Shown here one piece after another: positions 42,566 to 51,343 of a stretch of DNA of 64,000 nt (position 1 is its first letter; each line of letters begins with the position of its first letter). Source of the stretch: Runella sp. CRIBMP (GTDB lineage: Bacteria; Bacteroidota; Bacteroidia; Cytophagales; Spirosomataceae); contig NZ_JAAAKZ010000005.1 in NCBI RefSeq assembly GCF_009905605.1, forward strand, positions 1 to 64,000, written 5' to 3'. A program made the position numbers and the translations under genes. The notes beneath the pieces were generated by a model. The model was not told the DNA's origin, did no database searches, and worked only from the letters and a program-made list of their open reading frames with translations.

Positions 42566-43906
42566 ATGGCAGTTAAAATTCTCACCGAACATATCAACGT
42601 CCCTGGTATCAACACCTTCGATGTCTATCGCAAAATGGGTGGTTATACCGCCGTTGAAAAGGCACTGAAAAAAATGACTCCCGAAGAGGTTGTAGAGGAA
42701 GTCAAAAAATCGGGCGTACGCGGTCGCGGTGGCGCAGGGTTCCCGATGGGAATGAAATGGAGCTTTCTGGCCAAACCCGAAGGTGTACCCCGCTACTTAG
42801 TCTGCAACGCCGACGAGTCGGAGCCCGGAACATTTAAAGACCATTTTTTGATGCGCGAAATTCCCCACCTTTTGATTGAGGGAATGATCGTATCTAGCTT
42901 TGCCCTTGGGGCCAATAAGTCGTTTATTTACGTGCGCGGCGAATTGATGTACGTAATTCACATTCTCGAAAAAGCCATTGCCGAAGCAAAAGCAGCGGGT
43001 TTTTTAGGAAAAAATATCCTGGGTTCGGGCTATGACCTTGAGTTGGTGGTGCAGCCCGGCGGCGGCGCTTACATTTGCGGCGAAGAAACCGCACTGTTGG
43101 AATCACTAGAAGGCAAACGTGGGAATCCACGTAATAAACCGCCATTCCCAGCCGTAAAAGGTCTTTATCAATCCCCCACCGTTGTTAATAACGTAGAATC
43201 CATTGCCAATACGCCTTGGATTGTTAACAACGGCGGCGACGCCTACGCTTCTCTGGGAATCGGACGCAGCACGGGAACCAAACTTATCTCGGCCTCTGGC
43301 CACATCAATAAACCTGGTGTGTACGAAATTCCACTGGGAATCACCGTTGAAGATTTTATTTATGCCGACGAATGGTGTGGCGGCATTCGCCCCGGTCACC
43401 ACTTAAAAGCGGTGATTGCGGGAGGTTCGTCAGTGCCCATTTTGCCCGCTCATCTGATTCTCAACCTAGCCAATGGCGATAAACGATTGATGACCTATGA
43501 GTCGTTGTCGGACGGTGGTTTTGCCACAGGCACCATGCTTGGCTCAGGTGGCTTTATTGCCATGGACGAAACCGCATGTGTTGTAAGAAATACATGGACC
43601 TTTGCTCGTTTTTACCACCACGAATCCTGTGGACAATGCTCGCCTTGCCGCGAAGGAACGGGTTGGATGGATAAAGTGCTCGAACGAATCGAACACGGCA
43701 AAGGAAATATGCACGACATTGATTTGTTGGTGGATGTGGCTAAAAAGATTGAAGGAAACACTATTTGTCCCCTAGGAGACGCCGCTGCGTGGCCCGTTGC
43801 CTCCGCCATTCGTCACTTCCGTGATGAGTTTGAGTGGCACGTAAAGCATCCTCAAGAGGCCACTCAGCCCGGAGCCGTTTATCGCGGTGCCATGGAATTA
43901 GTGTAA
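42566..43906 (+). CDS. nuoF: NADH-quinone oxidoreductase subunit F
   Basis: 446 aa NADH- and FMN-binding subunit. The NADH/FMN glycine loop is 'GVRGRGGAGFPMGMKW', the FMN region includes 'CNADESEPGTFKDHF' and 'GGGAYICGEETALLESLEG', and cluster N3 ligands are in 'ESCGQCSPCREGTGWM' and 'NTICPLGDAAAWP'. Normal length; 22 bp after nuoE. Confidence 0.98.
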   Translation: MAVKILTEHINVPGINTFDVYRKMGGYTAVEKALKKMTPEEVVEEVKKSGVRGRGGAGFPMGMKWSFLAKPEGVPRYLVCNADESEPGTFKDHFLMREIPHLLIEGMIVSSFALGANKSFIYVRGELMYVIHILEKAIAEAKAAGFLGKNILGSGYDLELVVQPGGGAYICGEETALLESLEGKRGNPRNKPPFPAVKGLYQSPTVVNNVESIANTPWIVNNGGDAYASLGIGRSTGTKLISASGHINKPGVYEIPLGITVEDFIYADEWCGGIRPGHHLKAVIAGGSSVPILPAHLILNLANGDKRLMTYESLSDGGFATGTMLGSGGFIAMDETACVVRNTWTFARFYHHESCGQCSPCREGTGWMDKVLERIEHGKGNMHDIDLLVDVAKKIEGNTICPLGDAAAWPVASAIRHFRDEFEWHVKHPQEATQPGAVYRGAMELV

Positions 43907-43937
43907 CATTGACTTAAAAAGGAAGTTGACCAAAAAT

Positions 43938-45029
43938 ATGGAAAATACCGCACCCCAGTTGTTCAAGATCACATTCGATGGTATCGAAATCGAAGTACCG
44001 CCAGGAACAACTATTATGCAGGCTGCTCGTCAGTTAGGGCCGCACTACGCCCCCCCTGCCATGTGCTATTATGAGCCCCTCAAAGGAACAGGTGGTAAGT
44101 GCCGGGCTTGCTTGGTGAAAGTAACCGCTGGGTCGGCGAAAGACCCCCGTCCCATGCCTAAATTGGTGCCTTCGTGCATCACCACCGTTCAGGATGGCAT
44201 GGTAGTCGAAAACACCACCAACGAATCCGTGCTAGAAACACGTCGCGGAATCGTGGAATTTTTATTGATTAACCACCCACTTGACTGCCCAGTGTGCGAC
44301 CAAGCGGGTGAATGTCATTTGCAGGATTTTGCTTTTGAGCACGGACGCGTTACAACCCGCTACGAAGAAGAACGCCGCACGTTTGAAAAACACGACATCG
44401 GCCCCTATGTGCAGTTGCACATGACCCGCTGTATTCTGTGTTATCGTTGCGTATTTACGGCCGACCAGATTACCAATAAACGGGTGCACGGCGTAATGAA
44501 TCGCGGCGACCACGCCGAAATCAGTACGTACATCGAGAAAGCCATCGACAATGATTTTTCAGGCAACGTGATTGACGTATGTCCTGTGGGTGCTTTGACC
44601 GATAAAACGTATCGTTTCAAAAGCCGGGTGTGGTTCAGTAAACCCGTTGAGGCACATTGCGACTGCGAAAAATGCAGCGGAAATGTAACACTTTGGTACC
44701 GAGGGGATGAAGTAATTCGGGTAACGGCCCGCAAAAATGAATGGGGCGAAGTAAAGGAATTCATCTGCAACACCTGTCGTTTTGAACGTAAAAAAACCAG
44801 CGACTGGACCATTGAAGGCCCCACCAAAATCTCTCGCCACTCGGTTATTATGGCCAATAAATACCGCGCAGATTTGAAAAAACCTGCGTTTGGATTGAAA
44901 GTAGCCGAGGCCCAATACAAACAAATCGACGATTCTCGTCCGTATATTACCGATGGAACCACGATTCGAGAATTGAGTAAAGAAAATAACGCGAAAGCAA
45001 ATCAGCGTTCACTCGCCGAGAATAATTAA
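43938..45029 (+). CDS. nuoG: NADH-quinone oxidoreductase subunit G, short form
   Basis: 363 aa against roughly 700-900 aa in many bacteria. The N-terminal [2Fe-2S] domain ('MCYYEPLKGTGGKCRACLVKV ... PSCIT'), the His/Cys ligand region 'HPLDCPVCDQAGECHLQDF' and the ferredoxin-like 'CILCYRCV ... DVCPVGALT' are complete, so N1b, N5 and N4 should form. A further Cys-rich block ('AHCDCEKCSGNVTLWYRG', 'EFICNTCRFERK') matches the N7-binding Fe4S4 domain, but the large molybdopterin-type domain that follows in most NuoG is missing. The reading frame ends cleanly and the next gene follows in 60 bp, so this is a genuine short form and not a frameshift. Start ATG 43938. Confidence 0.92.
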   Translation: MENTAPQLFKITFDGIEIEVPPGTTIMQAARQLGPHYAPPAMCYYEPLKGTGGKCRACLVKVTAGSAKDPRPMPKLVPSCITTVQDGMVVENTTNESVLETRRGIVEFLLINHPLDCPVCDQAGECHLQDFAFEHGRVTTRYEEERRTFEKHDIGPYVQLHMTRCILCYRCVFTADQITNKRVHGVMNRGDHAEISTYIEKAIDNDFSGNVIDVCPVGALTDKTYRFKSRVWFSKPVEAHCDCEKCSGNVTLWYRGDEVIRVTARKNEWGEVKEFICNTCRFERKKTSDWTIEGPTKISRHSVIMANKYRADLKKPAFGLKVAEAQYKQIDDSRPYITDGTTIRELSKENNAKANQRSLAENN

Positions 45030-45089
45030 TTTTGAATTGACATTACGAGTTAGAAGAAAAGTGATTCTAACCTCCAACGTCCACTAACT

Positions 45090-46187
45090 ATGACTATAGA
45101 CGTCGCTCTTATCATTAAGGCAATTATTATATTGCTCATTTTTGGGATTACGCTCTTGATAGCGATGTACTCAACCTACGGAGAACGCAAGGTGGCGGCT
45201 TTCATGCAAGACCGTATCGGTCCCAACCGCGCAGGGCCATTTGGACTATTACAACCGCTTGCCGATGCCGTCAAAATGTTTTTCAAAGAGGACTTCATCC
45301 CTTCTCAAGCCAGCAAATGGCTTTTCATTTTAGGCCCGTGCCTTTCGATGTTGACCGCATTGATGACGAGCGCCGTTATTCCGTTTGGCGACAGTGTAAA
45401 GTATGAGTCAGCACCCGGCAAAGTATGGGATATTCCTGTGCAGGCGATTGACGTAAATATCGGTATTCTGTACGTTTTTGGCGTAGTTTCGCTGGGTGTG
45501 TACGGAATTATGGTAGGAGGCTGGGCTTCCAACAATAAATTCTCGTTGTTAGGGGCCATTCGTGCCGCATCTCAAAACATTAGCTACGAAATTTCAATGG
45601 GCTTGGCCATTATCGCCATTTTGATGATGACGGGTTCTCTCTCGATTCGCCACATTGTGGAGCAGCAGCACGGCGGCAACTGGAATATTTTCTACCAACC
45701 GCTCGGCTTTATCATTTTTATCACCTGCGCGTTTGCGGAGTGTAACCGTACTCCTTTTGACTTACCAGAGTGCGAAACCGAGTTGATTGGTGGCTATCAC
45801 ACCGAGTACAGCTCAATGAAATTAGGCTTTTATCTTTTTGCCGAATACATCAATATGTTCGTTTCTTCGGCCATGATTTCCAGTCTTTACTTTGGTGGTT
45901 ACAACTACCCTGGAATGGATTGGGTACAGGCACAATTAACGAGCTCATTGGGTGAAATAGCCGGCCACAACGTGGGCACGCTCATCGGAACTTTGGTGTT
46001 TTTTGCAAAATCGTTGTTCTTCGTATTCTTTTATATGTGGGTACGCTGGACATTGCCACGTTTTCGTTATGACCAATTGATGAATTTGGGCTGGAAAGCA
46101 CTTATTCCGTTGGCCATGATAAATATTATTCTGACGGGGGGAGCTATTTTATTCTTGAAACCGTTGATAGTGAGTTTTTTAAAATAA
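45090..46187 (+). CDS. nuoH: NADH-quinone oxidoreductase subunit H
   Basis: 365 aa membrane subunit with about eight to nine helices that joins the quinone cavity to the proton pumps. Signatures: 'YGERKVAAFMQDRIGPNRAGPFG' (shortened RIGPNRAG), 'PFDLPECETELIGGYHTEYS' and the C-terminal 'RWTLPRFRYDQLMNLGWKAL'. The preceding spacer shares a TTGACATT...CAACGTCC pattern with those before nuoD and nuoI. Confidence 0.97.
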   Translation: MTIDVALIIKAIIILLIFGITLLIAMYSTYGERKVAAFMQDRIGPNRAGPFGLLQPLADAVKMFFKEDFIPSQASKWLFILGPCLSMLTALMTSAVIPFGDSVKYESAPGKVWDIPVQAIDVNIGILYVFGVVSLGVYGIMVGGWASNNKFSLLGAIRAASQNISYEISMGLAIIAILMMTGSLSIRHIVEQQHGGNWNIFYQPLGFIIFITCAFAECNRTPFDLPECETELIGGYHTEYSSMKLGFYLFAEYINMFVSSAMISSLYFGGYNYPGMDWVQAQLTSSLGEIAGHNVGTLIGTLVFFAKSLFFVFFYMWVRWTLPRFRYDQLMNLGWKALIPLAMINIILTGGAILFLKPLIVSFLK

Positions 46188-46250
46188 ATTTCGAAGATTT
46201 GACATTGGCATTCCAACACCAAGGAGTCCAACGTCCTAAATCATAAAAAT

Positions 46251-46829
46251 ATGCAATTAACAAATCGTTCGAAGCAAGTCAGCAATAAGCAAATGACCTT
46301 TGCTGAGCGGATTTATCTGCCCGCTATCGCTACGGGTCTGGGAATTACGATAAAGCACTTTTTTCAGAAAAAAGTAACCATTCAATACCCAGAAGTGAAG
46401 CAATTTCTCGGCCCAGTATTCCGTGGACGGCACGTATTAAAGCGTGACGAGCAAGGACGCGAGCGGTGCACCGCCTGTGGACTATGCGCCGTAGCTTGCC
46501 CTGCTGAGGCCATTTCGATGGTAGCTGCTGAGCGCGAAAAGGGAGAAGAAAAACTCTACCGCGAAGAAAAATACGCCGCCGTGTATGAAATCAACATGCT
46601 GCGCTGTATTTTCTGCGGTTTGTGCGAAGAAGCCTGTCCTAAACAAGCGATTTACCTACGCCACGATGAGTTTGTTCCCGTATTTACCGAGCGCGACCAA
46701 GTGATTTGGGGCAAAGATTTACTGGCCGAAAACATGAACAACCGCTATCTGCGCAAAGCATGGACCAAAGAAGAAGCACGTGAGCAAGATTTGAAAGGTG
46801 TAGAGGCTGAACCAAGAACCCAACTGTAA
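46251..46829 (+). CDS. nuoI: NADH-quinone oxidoreductase subunit I
   Basis: 192 aa ferredoxin-like subunit. Two [4Fe-4S] motifs carry clusters N6a and N6b: 'CTACGLCAVACPAEAI' and 'CIFCGLCEEACPKQAI'. An amphipathic N-terminal segment ('AERIYLPAIATGLGITIKHF') anchors it on the membrane arm. Confidence 0.97.
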   Translation: MQLTNRSKQVSNKQMTFAERIYLPAIATGLGITIKHFFQKKVTIQYPEVKQFLGPVFRGRHVLKRDEQGRERCTACGLCAVACPAEAISMVAAEREKGEEKLYREEKYAAVYEINMLRCIFCGLCEEACPKQAIYLRHDEFVPVFTERDQVIWGKDLLAENMNNRYLRKAWTKEEAREQDLKGVEAEPRTQL

Positions 46830-46902
46830 CTAATGATAGAAAGTAACGGGAGCACACTTCTCGTTATCCATCGCACGGGCGACCCCGTATAAACTACGAA
46901 CT

Positions 46903-47448
46903 ATGGATTTTTCCAGCTTTTTAAATAATCTTACGCCTGCAACGGGCTTTTTTTACTTCCTGTCATTTTTGACAATTTTGACGGGTTTGATGGTGGTTTT
47001 ATCCAAAAACCCCATCCACAGCGTGTTGTATTTGATTGCAACATTCTTCTGTCTATCAGGACATTATGTACTTTTGAACGCCCAATTTCTGGCAGCGGTC
47101 AATATTATCGTTTATGCGGGTGCCATCATGGTATTGTTCCTGTTTGTCATTATGTTCCTGAACCTCAAACAAGAAGACGAAGAATCAAAAACCAACTTGA
47201 CCAAAATTGCCGCGATGGTAACGGGTGGGACACTGTTTTTGATTTTCGTCGCTGTTTTCCGCAAGACACAATTTGGTGCTTTTAATGCGTACAGCTTCGA
47301 CTCGCAAGTGGGAATGGTGGAAAGCCTCGGCGAAGTTTTATACAAAGATTATTTACTTCCTTTTGAATTGGCCTCTATTTTATTTTTAGTTGCCATGATT
47401 GGTGCCGTGATGCTCGGGCGTCGCGAGGCAGGCGACCGCCACTTCTAG
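46903..47448 (+). CDS. nuoJ: NADH-quinone oxidoreductase subunit J
   Basis: 181 aa with five helices and the NuoJ core 'FLAAVNIIVYAGAIMVLFLFVIMFLNL'. It is the last gene of the operon: a strong bidirectional terminator follows within 20 bp and nuoK, nuoL, nuoM and nuoN are absent from the window. A divergent paralogue lies at 34.3-34.8 kb. Confidence 0.95.
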   Translation: MDFSSFLNNLTPATGFFYFLSFLTILTGLMVVLSKNPIHSVLYLIATFFCLSGHYVLLNAQFLAAVNIIVYAGAIMVLFLFVIMFLNLKQEDEESKTNLTKIAAMVTGGTLFLIFVAVFRKTQFGAFNAYSFDSQVGMVESLGEVLYKDYLLPFELASILFLVAMIGAVMLGRREAGDRHF

Positions 47449-47463
47449 GAACTGAATTTATTC

Positions 47464-47506
47464 AAATCAAAATCCCCCGCAGAAGTTCTACGGGGGATTT
47501 TGATTT
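47464..47506. terminator. Bidirectional terminator after nuoJ
   Basis: AAATCAAAATCCCCCG (47464-47479) and CGGGGGATTTTGATTT (47491-47506) pair perfectly over 16 bp with an 11 nt loop. It serves the nuo operon and the convergent repair gene. Confidence 0.9.
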
Positions 47507-47530
47507 ATAGGCTTCTCCGAAAAATACCGT

Positions 47531-48631
47531 CTATGCCGTTAATTCAAAAACGCCCATCTCCTTTTCGTCGCCATTGATAATAATCGAAAGCTGGTGGGTT
47601 CCAGGGTAAAATTTTCGGGTAGTGATGGGCACAAACTTTTGTTTTCTTCGAATGGTTGCCCGTTCGGCTGGGGCATATTCTCGCTCACTTATTTTAAATA
47701 CTTTTTTCGACAGTTGGCCATTTTGCTTTTGATAATAAACCGCATATTCCAAACGCACCGTGTGATGGCTTTCATTTTGGTTAAAAATCGAAAACATAAA
47801 CTCCAAATTTTCCCCAATGGCAATTTCAGGGGTTAAAATCGAAAAATTATCTACGTGAACCTGCTCACTCACTAAGTTATAAAGGGCCAATACGTCGCGG
47901 TGGCCTTGTTTCAGCAATGTACGGCAAGCGTGTTTGATAATGGCATCTGTTTCTTTCGTTTTCCCTTTCCATGCATTGGCCACCTTCAGTACCAAATCGG
48001 GGTGGTCTTTTGAAATATCATTCAAGTGATTGGCCACGCTGCGGCGAACCCATTCGGAAGGGTCATTTTTAAGATTTTCTAGTAACAATATACAGGGCGT
48101 CGGGTCTTTTTTTAGCGCAGGAATCGCCATCGCCCAAGGCAACCGTGGTCGACTGCCTTCACTGGCCAACCGCCGTACTTTATGATTTCCGTGCAGTGAC
48201 CAATTATGCATTTGATTCATCATTTTGTCGCCATATTTCAACAAAAACGGCCTGACAGCAAACTCACAACTGACAAATTGGGTCACAAATTCAATCGCTT
48301 TTACCGAATTTTCGAAGTCCCCCAATCCATAGGTTTCGATGTAATCTGGGAAAAAGATGTACGCCAAACTATCTTCTTGTTCTTTATTTTGACGAATTTG
48401 AGTGATGATTTTTTCAATCAACTTAACAGCCTCACTAAATTTAATCGGTAGAAAATGATGCAGTACCCTTGTGGTATGCCTCATGCGGTCTTTTAGCTCT
48501 TTTTGCGCAAATTCAGCATCAAAAATCAACGCAAGAAACCGCTGTTTGTCAAAATCGGGATTGGTTTTGGCCAGCGTTTCTGCAAATGTGTTGTAAAAAT
48601 CGGGAGAGTAAATATCTTTTAATGCACTCAT
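47531..48631 (-). CDS. AlkC/AlkD-like DNA alkylation repair protein
   Basis: 366 aa built of HEAT-like helical repeats (for example 'EWVRRSVANHLNDISKDHPDLVLKVANAW' read in pieces, and 'HNWSLHGNHKVRRLASEGSRPRLPW', where the conserved Trp, Arg and Pro residues sit). This matches non-base-flipping glycosylases that remove N3- and N7-alkylated purines. A C-terminal beta-rich segment from about residue 270 ('FMFSIFNQNESHHTVRLEYAV ... HQLSIIINGDEKEMGVFELTA') looks like the Ig-like domain reported for the AlkC branch, so AlkC is favoured over AlkD. Single gene, no ada/alkA neighbours. Confidence 0.8.
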   Translation of the reverse strand: MSALKDIYSPDFYNTFAETLAKTNPDFDKQRFLALIFDAEFAQKELKDRMRHTTRVLHHFLPIKFSEAVKLIEKIITQIRQNKEQEDSLAYIFFPDYIETYGLGDFENSVKAIEFVTQFVSCEFAVRPFLLKYGDKMMNQMHNWSLHGNHKVRRLASEGSRPRLPWAMAIPALKKDPTPCILLLENLKNDPSEWVRRSVANHLNDISKDHPDLVLKVANAWKGKTKETDAIIKHACRTLLKQGHRDVLALYNLVSEQVHVDNFSILTPEIAIGENLEFMFSIFNQNESHHTVRLEYAVYYQKQNGQLSKKVFKISEREYAPAERATIRRKQKFVPITTRKFYPGTHQLSIIINGDEKEMGVFELTA

Positions 48632-48715
48632 GGCTGTTGGTTTATCTTGACAGGAAAATACTTTATTTCACTGCAAAGATAAACCCTCACGATGACAACC
48701 CTATGGCAGTAGGTT

Positions 48716-50857
48716 TTAGGAAATTGCCGCCATTTCCCGTAGTTTTTGAGTGGGTCGGAAACGTTCGCCATACGTATCGGCCAAGCGGTCGAGGGTACTT
48801 ACGAAGGTTTTAATGCCTACAAAATCCACAAAAGAGAGCGTACCACCCGTATAAGGTGGAAAACCCCACGCCAAAATAGAGCCTAAATCAGCATCTAATT
48901 TGGTACGAATGACTCCTTCTTCGTAGCAACGAACGGTTTCGAGCGCCTGACGATACAACAAACGCGTTTTAACTTCCTCCAGCGAAGGTTGCTGCGACGC
49001 CACGGGAAATAAGTCAGCGAGTCCCGACCAAAGCTGTTTTTGAGCGCCTTCTGGATATTCATAAAAGCCCGCCTTGGCTTTTTTACCCAAGCGTCCCATC
49101 TCCGTAAATTGCTTACCGATTTGGTAGCTCGTATCAGTGTCAGCCAATACACCGTCTTTCACCGCTTGTCCCGAGATTTTATACACTAAATCCAACGCCA
49201 CTTCATCAGTCACGGCCAAGGGTCCTACGGGCATTCCTGCAAGCTTACCTGCATTTTCAATCAATACAGGGTTCACTCCCTCTTTGAGCAGTTCCATACC
49301 TTCCGACGTGTAAGTTCCGAAACACCGCGAAGTATAAAACCCGCGTGAGTCGTTGACCACAATGGGCGTTTTTCTGATTTTGCGGGTAAAATCCACCGCC
49401 ACGGCCAAGGCATAATCGGAGGTTTCTTTCCCAACAATCAACTCCACTAACATCATTTTATCAACGGGTGAGAAAAAATGAATTCCTACAAAATTTTTAG
49501 GGTTTGCCGAGGCTTTAGCCAAACCTGAAATGGGCAAAGTAGAGGTATTAGAACCAAAAACACCACCTTCAGCCAACATGGGTTCCGCTTCTTTGGTAAC
49601 GCTGGCTTTTAAGTCTCGGTTTTCAAAAACGGCTTCAATAATCAACTCACTACCCTGTAAATCAACCACATTGTCCGTAGGTTTGATGAGGTTCAGGATT
49701 CCTTCGGCCTTGAGGCTGTCCATTTTCCCGCGTTCGATGGCTTTTTTGAGCAACGCCCGCGAATAGTCTTTGCCTTTTTCGGCCGCTTCGAGGCTTACAT
49801 CTTTCAGCACTACTTCAATGCCCGCCACCGCACTCACGTAGGCGATGCCCGCGCCCATCATTCCCGCCCCCAAAATACCGAGTTTCTTCACATCCGTCTT
49901 CGGGATATCTTTTGGACGACTGGCACCTTTATTGGCTTCGTTCAGGCCCAAAAACATAGTCCGAATCAAACTCCCTGCTACTTTGGAGGTGGCTACCTGC
50001 ACAAAATGCCGCGATTCAATCACAATGCCACGGTCGATATTAACCAATAATCCTTCGTACACGCACGACATGATGTGTTGCGTAGACGGGTAATTCCCCT
50101 TGGATTTATCCATCATCATGGCCGTACCCACCGTGAAGGTTTGCATTCCTACGGGGCTTAAAACCGCGCCATTGGGCACTTTATAATTGTCTTTGGCCTG
50201 AATTTTACCCGTTTTCTTATTGACTTCATCCCATGGTTTTACGGGTTTAGGATTCGAGACAATCCAAGTCTCGGCTTTTTCGAGCATTTCTTCACGTGTA
50301 CCCACAACGGCATCAACGATTCCCAAACCCAGCGCTTCTTTGGGCGTCAGTTCTTTGCCTTCCAACATCAACGGCAGCGCCGCCTGCATCCCGATCATGC
50401 GGGGCAACCGCTGCGTACCGCCACCGCCAGGCAATAACCCTACTTTCACTTCTGGCAACCCTAGTTTAGTCTTAGGGTTATCCAACGCCACCCGATAATG
50501 GCACGCCAGACAGATTTCCAGCCCTCCGCCCAAAGCGGTACCATTGATGGCCGCCACGACGGGTTTGCCATTGGTCTCTATTTTGCGAAAAAGTTGGTTA
50601 AGCTCTACCGAGATTTTCAGGATTTCGGCAGGGTTTTCGTTCTGATTCCGTAAAATCATTTTCAAATCCGCTCCCGCCACAAATTCGGGCTTGTCGGAAG
50701 TAATAATAATGCCCCGGACGTCTGCATCACTGTACGCTTTTTCAAGCGCCGCCCCAAAGGCAGGCACCGATTCGTCGTTCAGGACATTCATGGGCGAGCT
50801 AGTCATGTTCCAGCTCAGGATTGCTATGTTGTTACTGATTGTGTAGTTGATTGTCAT
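48716..50857 (-). CDS. Bifunctional enoyl-CoA hydratase / 3-hydroxyacyl-CoA dehydrogenase (FadB/FadJ-like)
   Basis: 713 aa alpha subunit of the beta-oxidation complex. The N-terminal crotonase domain shows 'FVAGADLKMI', 'GTALGGGLEICLACHYRVA' and 'LGLPEVKVGLLPGGGGTQRL', whose Glu residues are catalytic. The NAD-binding domain begins 'KLGILGAGMMGAGIAYVSA' and continues with 'NFVGIHFFSPVDKMMLVELI', where the catalytic His lies. Two C-terminal dehydrogenase domains follow. Together with the thiolase encoded upstream it shortens acyl-CoA by two carbons per turn. A DUF559 module separates it from its thiolase partner, an arrangement that is not expected. Confidence 0.95.
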   Translation of the reverse strand: MTINYTISNNIAILSWNMTSSPMNVLNDESVPAFGAALEKAYSDADVRGIIITSDKPEFVAGADLKMILRNQNENPAEILKISVELNQLFRKIETNGKPVVAAINGTALGGGLEICLACHYRVALDNPKTKLGLPEVKVGLLPGGGGTQRLPRMIGMQAALPLMLEGKELTPKEALGLGIVDAVVGTREEMLEKAETWIVSNPKPVKPWDEVNKKTGKIQAKDNYKVPNGAVLSPVGMQTFTVGTAMMMDKSKGNYPSTQHIMSCVYEGLLVNIDRGIVIESRHFVQVATSKVAGSLIRTMFLGLNEANKGASRPKDIPKTDVKKLGILGAGMMGAGIAYVSAVAGIEVVLKDVSLEAAEKGKDYSRALLKKAIERGKMDSLKAEGILNLIKPTDNVVDLQGSELIIEAVFENRDLKASVTKEAEPMLAEGGVFGSNTSTLPISGLAKASANPKNFVGIHFFSPVDKMMLVELIVGKETSDYALAVAVDFTRKIRKTPIVVNDSRGFYTSRCFGTYTSEGMELLKEGVNPVLIENAGKLAGMPVGPLAVTDEVALDLVYKISGQAVKDGVLADTDTSYQIGKQFTEMGRLGKKAKAGFYEYPEGAQKQLWSGLADLFPVASQQPSLEEVKTRLLYRQALETVRCYEEGVIRTKLDADLGSILAWGFPPYTGGTLSFVDFVGIKTFVSTLDRLADTYGERFRPTQKLREMAAIS

Positions 50858-50883
50858 AATGATAAAATTTAACCTCTCCCCTG

Positions 50884-50910
50884 CCCCTCTCCTAAAAATT
50901 AGGAGAGGGG
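50884..50910. repeat. Left hairpin of the DUF559 module
   Basis: CCCCTCTCCTAA (50884-50895), loop AAA, TTAGGAGAGGGG (50899-50910). The last codons and the stop of the DUF559 gene are made of the right arm. Confidence 0.8.
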
Positions 50911-51288
50911 TTCTAGTGATGCAGGCGATGTACTTTTTAAAAAACTTTTAATTCGAGTCAAAACTTGAGGTAAATTTTTTAGTATTTCCTCATTTCGAAA
51001 TCTTACTACCTGAATTCCAATTCCATTAAGCGTTTCTGTGCGATAAGCATCATAGCGTTGAGCTTCAATAGAATCATGTACACTACCGTCTACTTCAATA
51101 GCTAATTTTTCCTGTGGACAGTAAAAATCCAATACAAAGTACCCGGCACTGTATTGCCGTCTAAATTTCAGGTTTTCAAATCGACGATTTCGCAAAACTT
51201 CCCATAAAGCATCTTCTGATTCTGTTTGCTCCTTTCGTAATAAACGACGAGTAACTTCCATCTGCTTAATGTTATAGATAATAGCCAT
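50899..51288 (-). CDS. DUF559 family protein (VSR-like endonuclease fold)
   Basis: 129 aa. The restriction-endonuclease-like core is seen in 'KFRRQYSAGYFVLDFYCPQE' and 'KLAIEVDGSVHD', giving the Asp...Glu-x-Asp metal ligands of the VSR/DUF559 group, followed by 'RYDAYRTETLNGIGIQVVRF'. The N-terminal 'ARRLRKEQTESEDALWEVLRN'-type helix (here 'TRRLLRKEQTESEDALWEVL') is typical. The start at ATG 51288 is chosen because upstream codons are an alternative frame of the thiolase. It is flanked by palindromes and interrupts a beta-oxidation operon. Biological role of the family is not established; DNA cleavage or nicking is inferred from the fold. Confidence 0.85.
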   Translation of the reverse strand: MAIIYNIKQMEVTRRLLRKEQTESEDALWEVLRNRRFENLKFRRQYSAGYFVLDFYCPQEKLAIEVDGSVHDSIEAQRYDAYRTETLNGIGIQVVRFRNEEILKNLPQVLTRIKSFLKSTSPASLEPLS

Positions 51289-51301
51289 GGTTTCAATTTC
51301 T

Positions 51302-51330
51302 CCCCTTCTCCTCGTTTTGAGGAGAAGGGG
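51302..51330. repeat. Right hairpin of the DUF559 module
   Basis: CCCCTTCTCCTC (51302-51313), loop GTTTT, GAGGAGAAGGGG (51319-51330). Same composition and polarity as the left hairpin but not identical. Confidence 0.8.
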
Positions 51331-51343
51331 TCGGGGGATGAGG

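Noticed and set aside
43938-45029. nuoG as a frameshifted or truncated pseudogene
   Set aside because: All Fe-S motifs are intact, the stop is clean, and the spacer to nuoH has no remnant of the missing domain in any frame.
47449-47530. Remnants of nuoK downstream of nuoJ
   Set aside because: The 82 bp hold only a strong terminator; no NuoK-like residues are seen on either strand.
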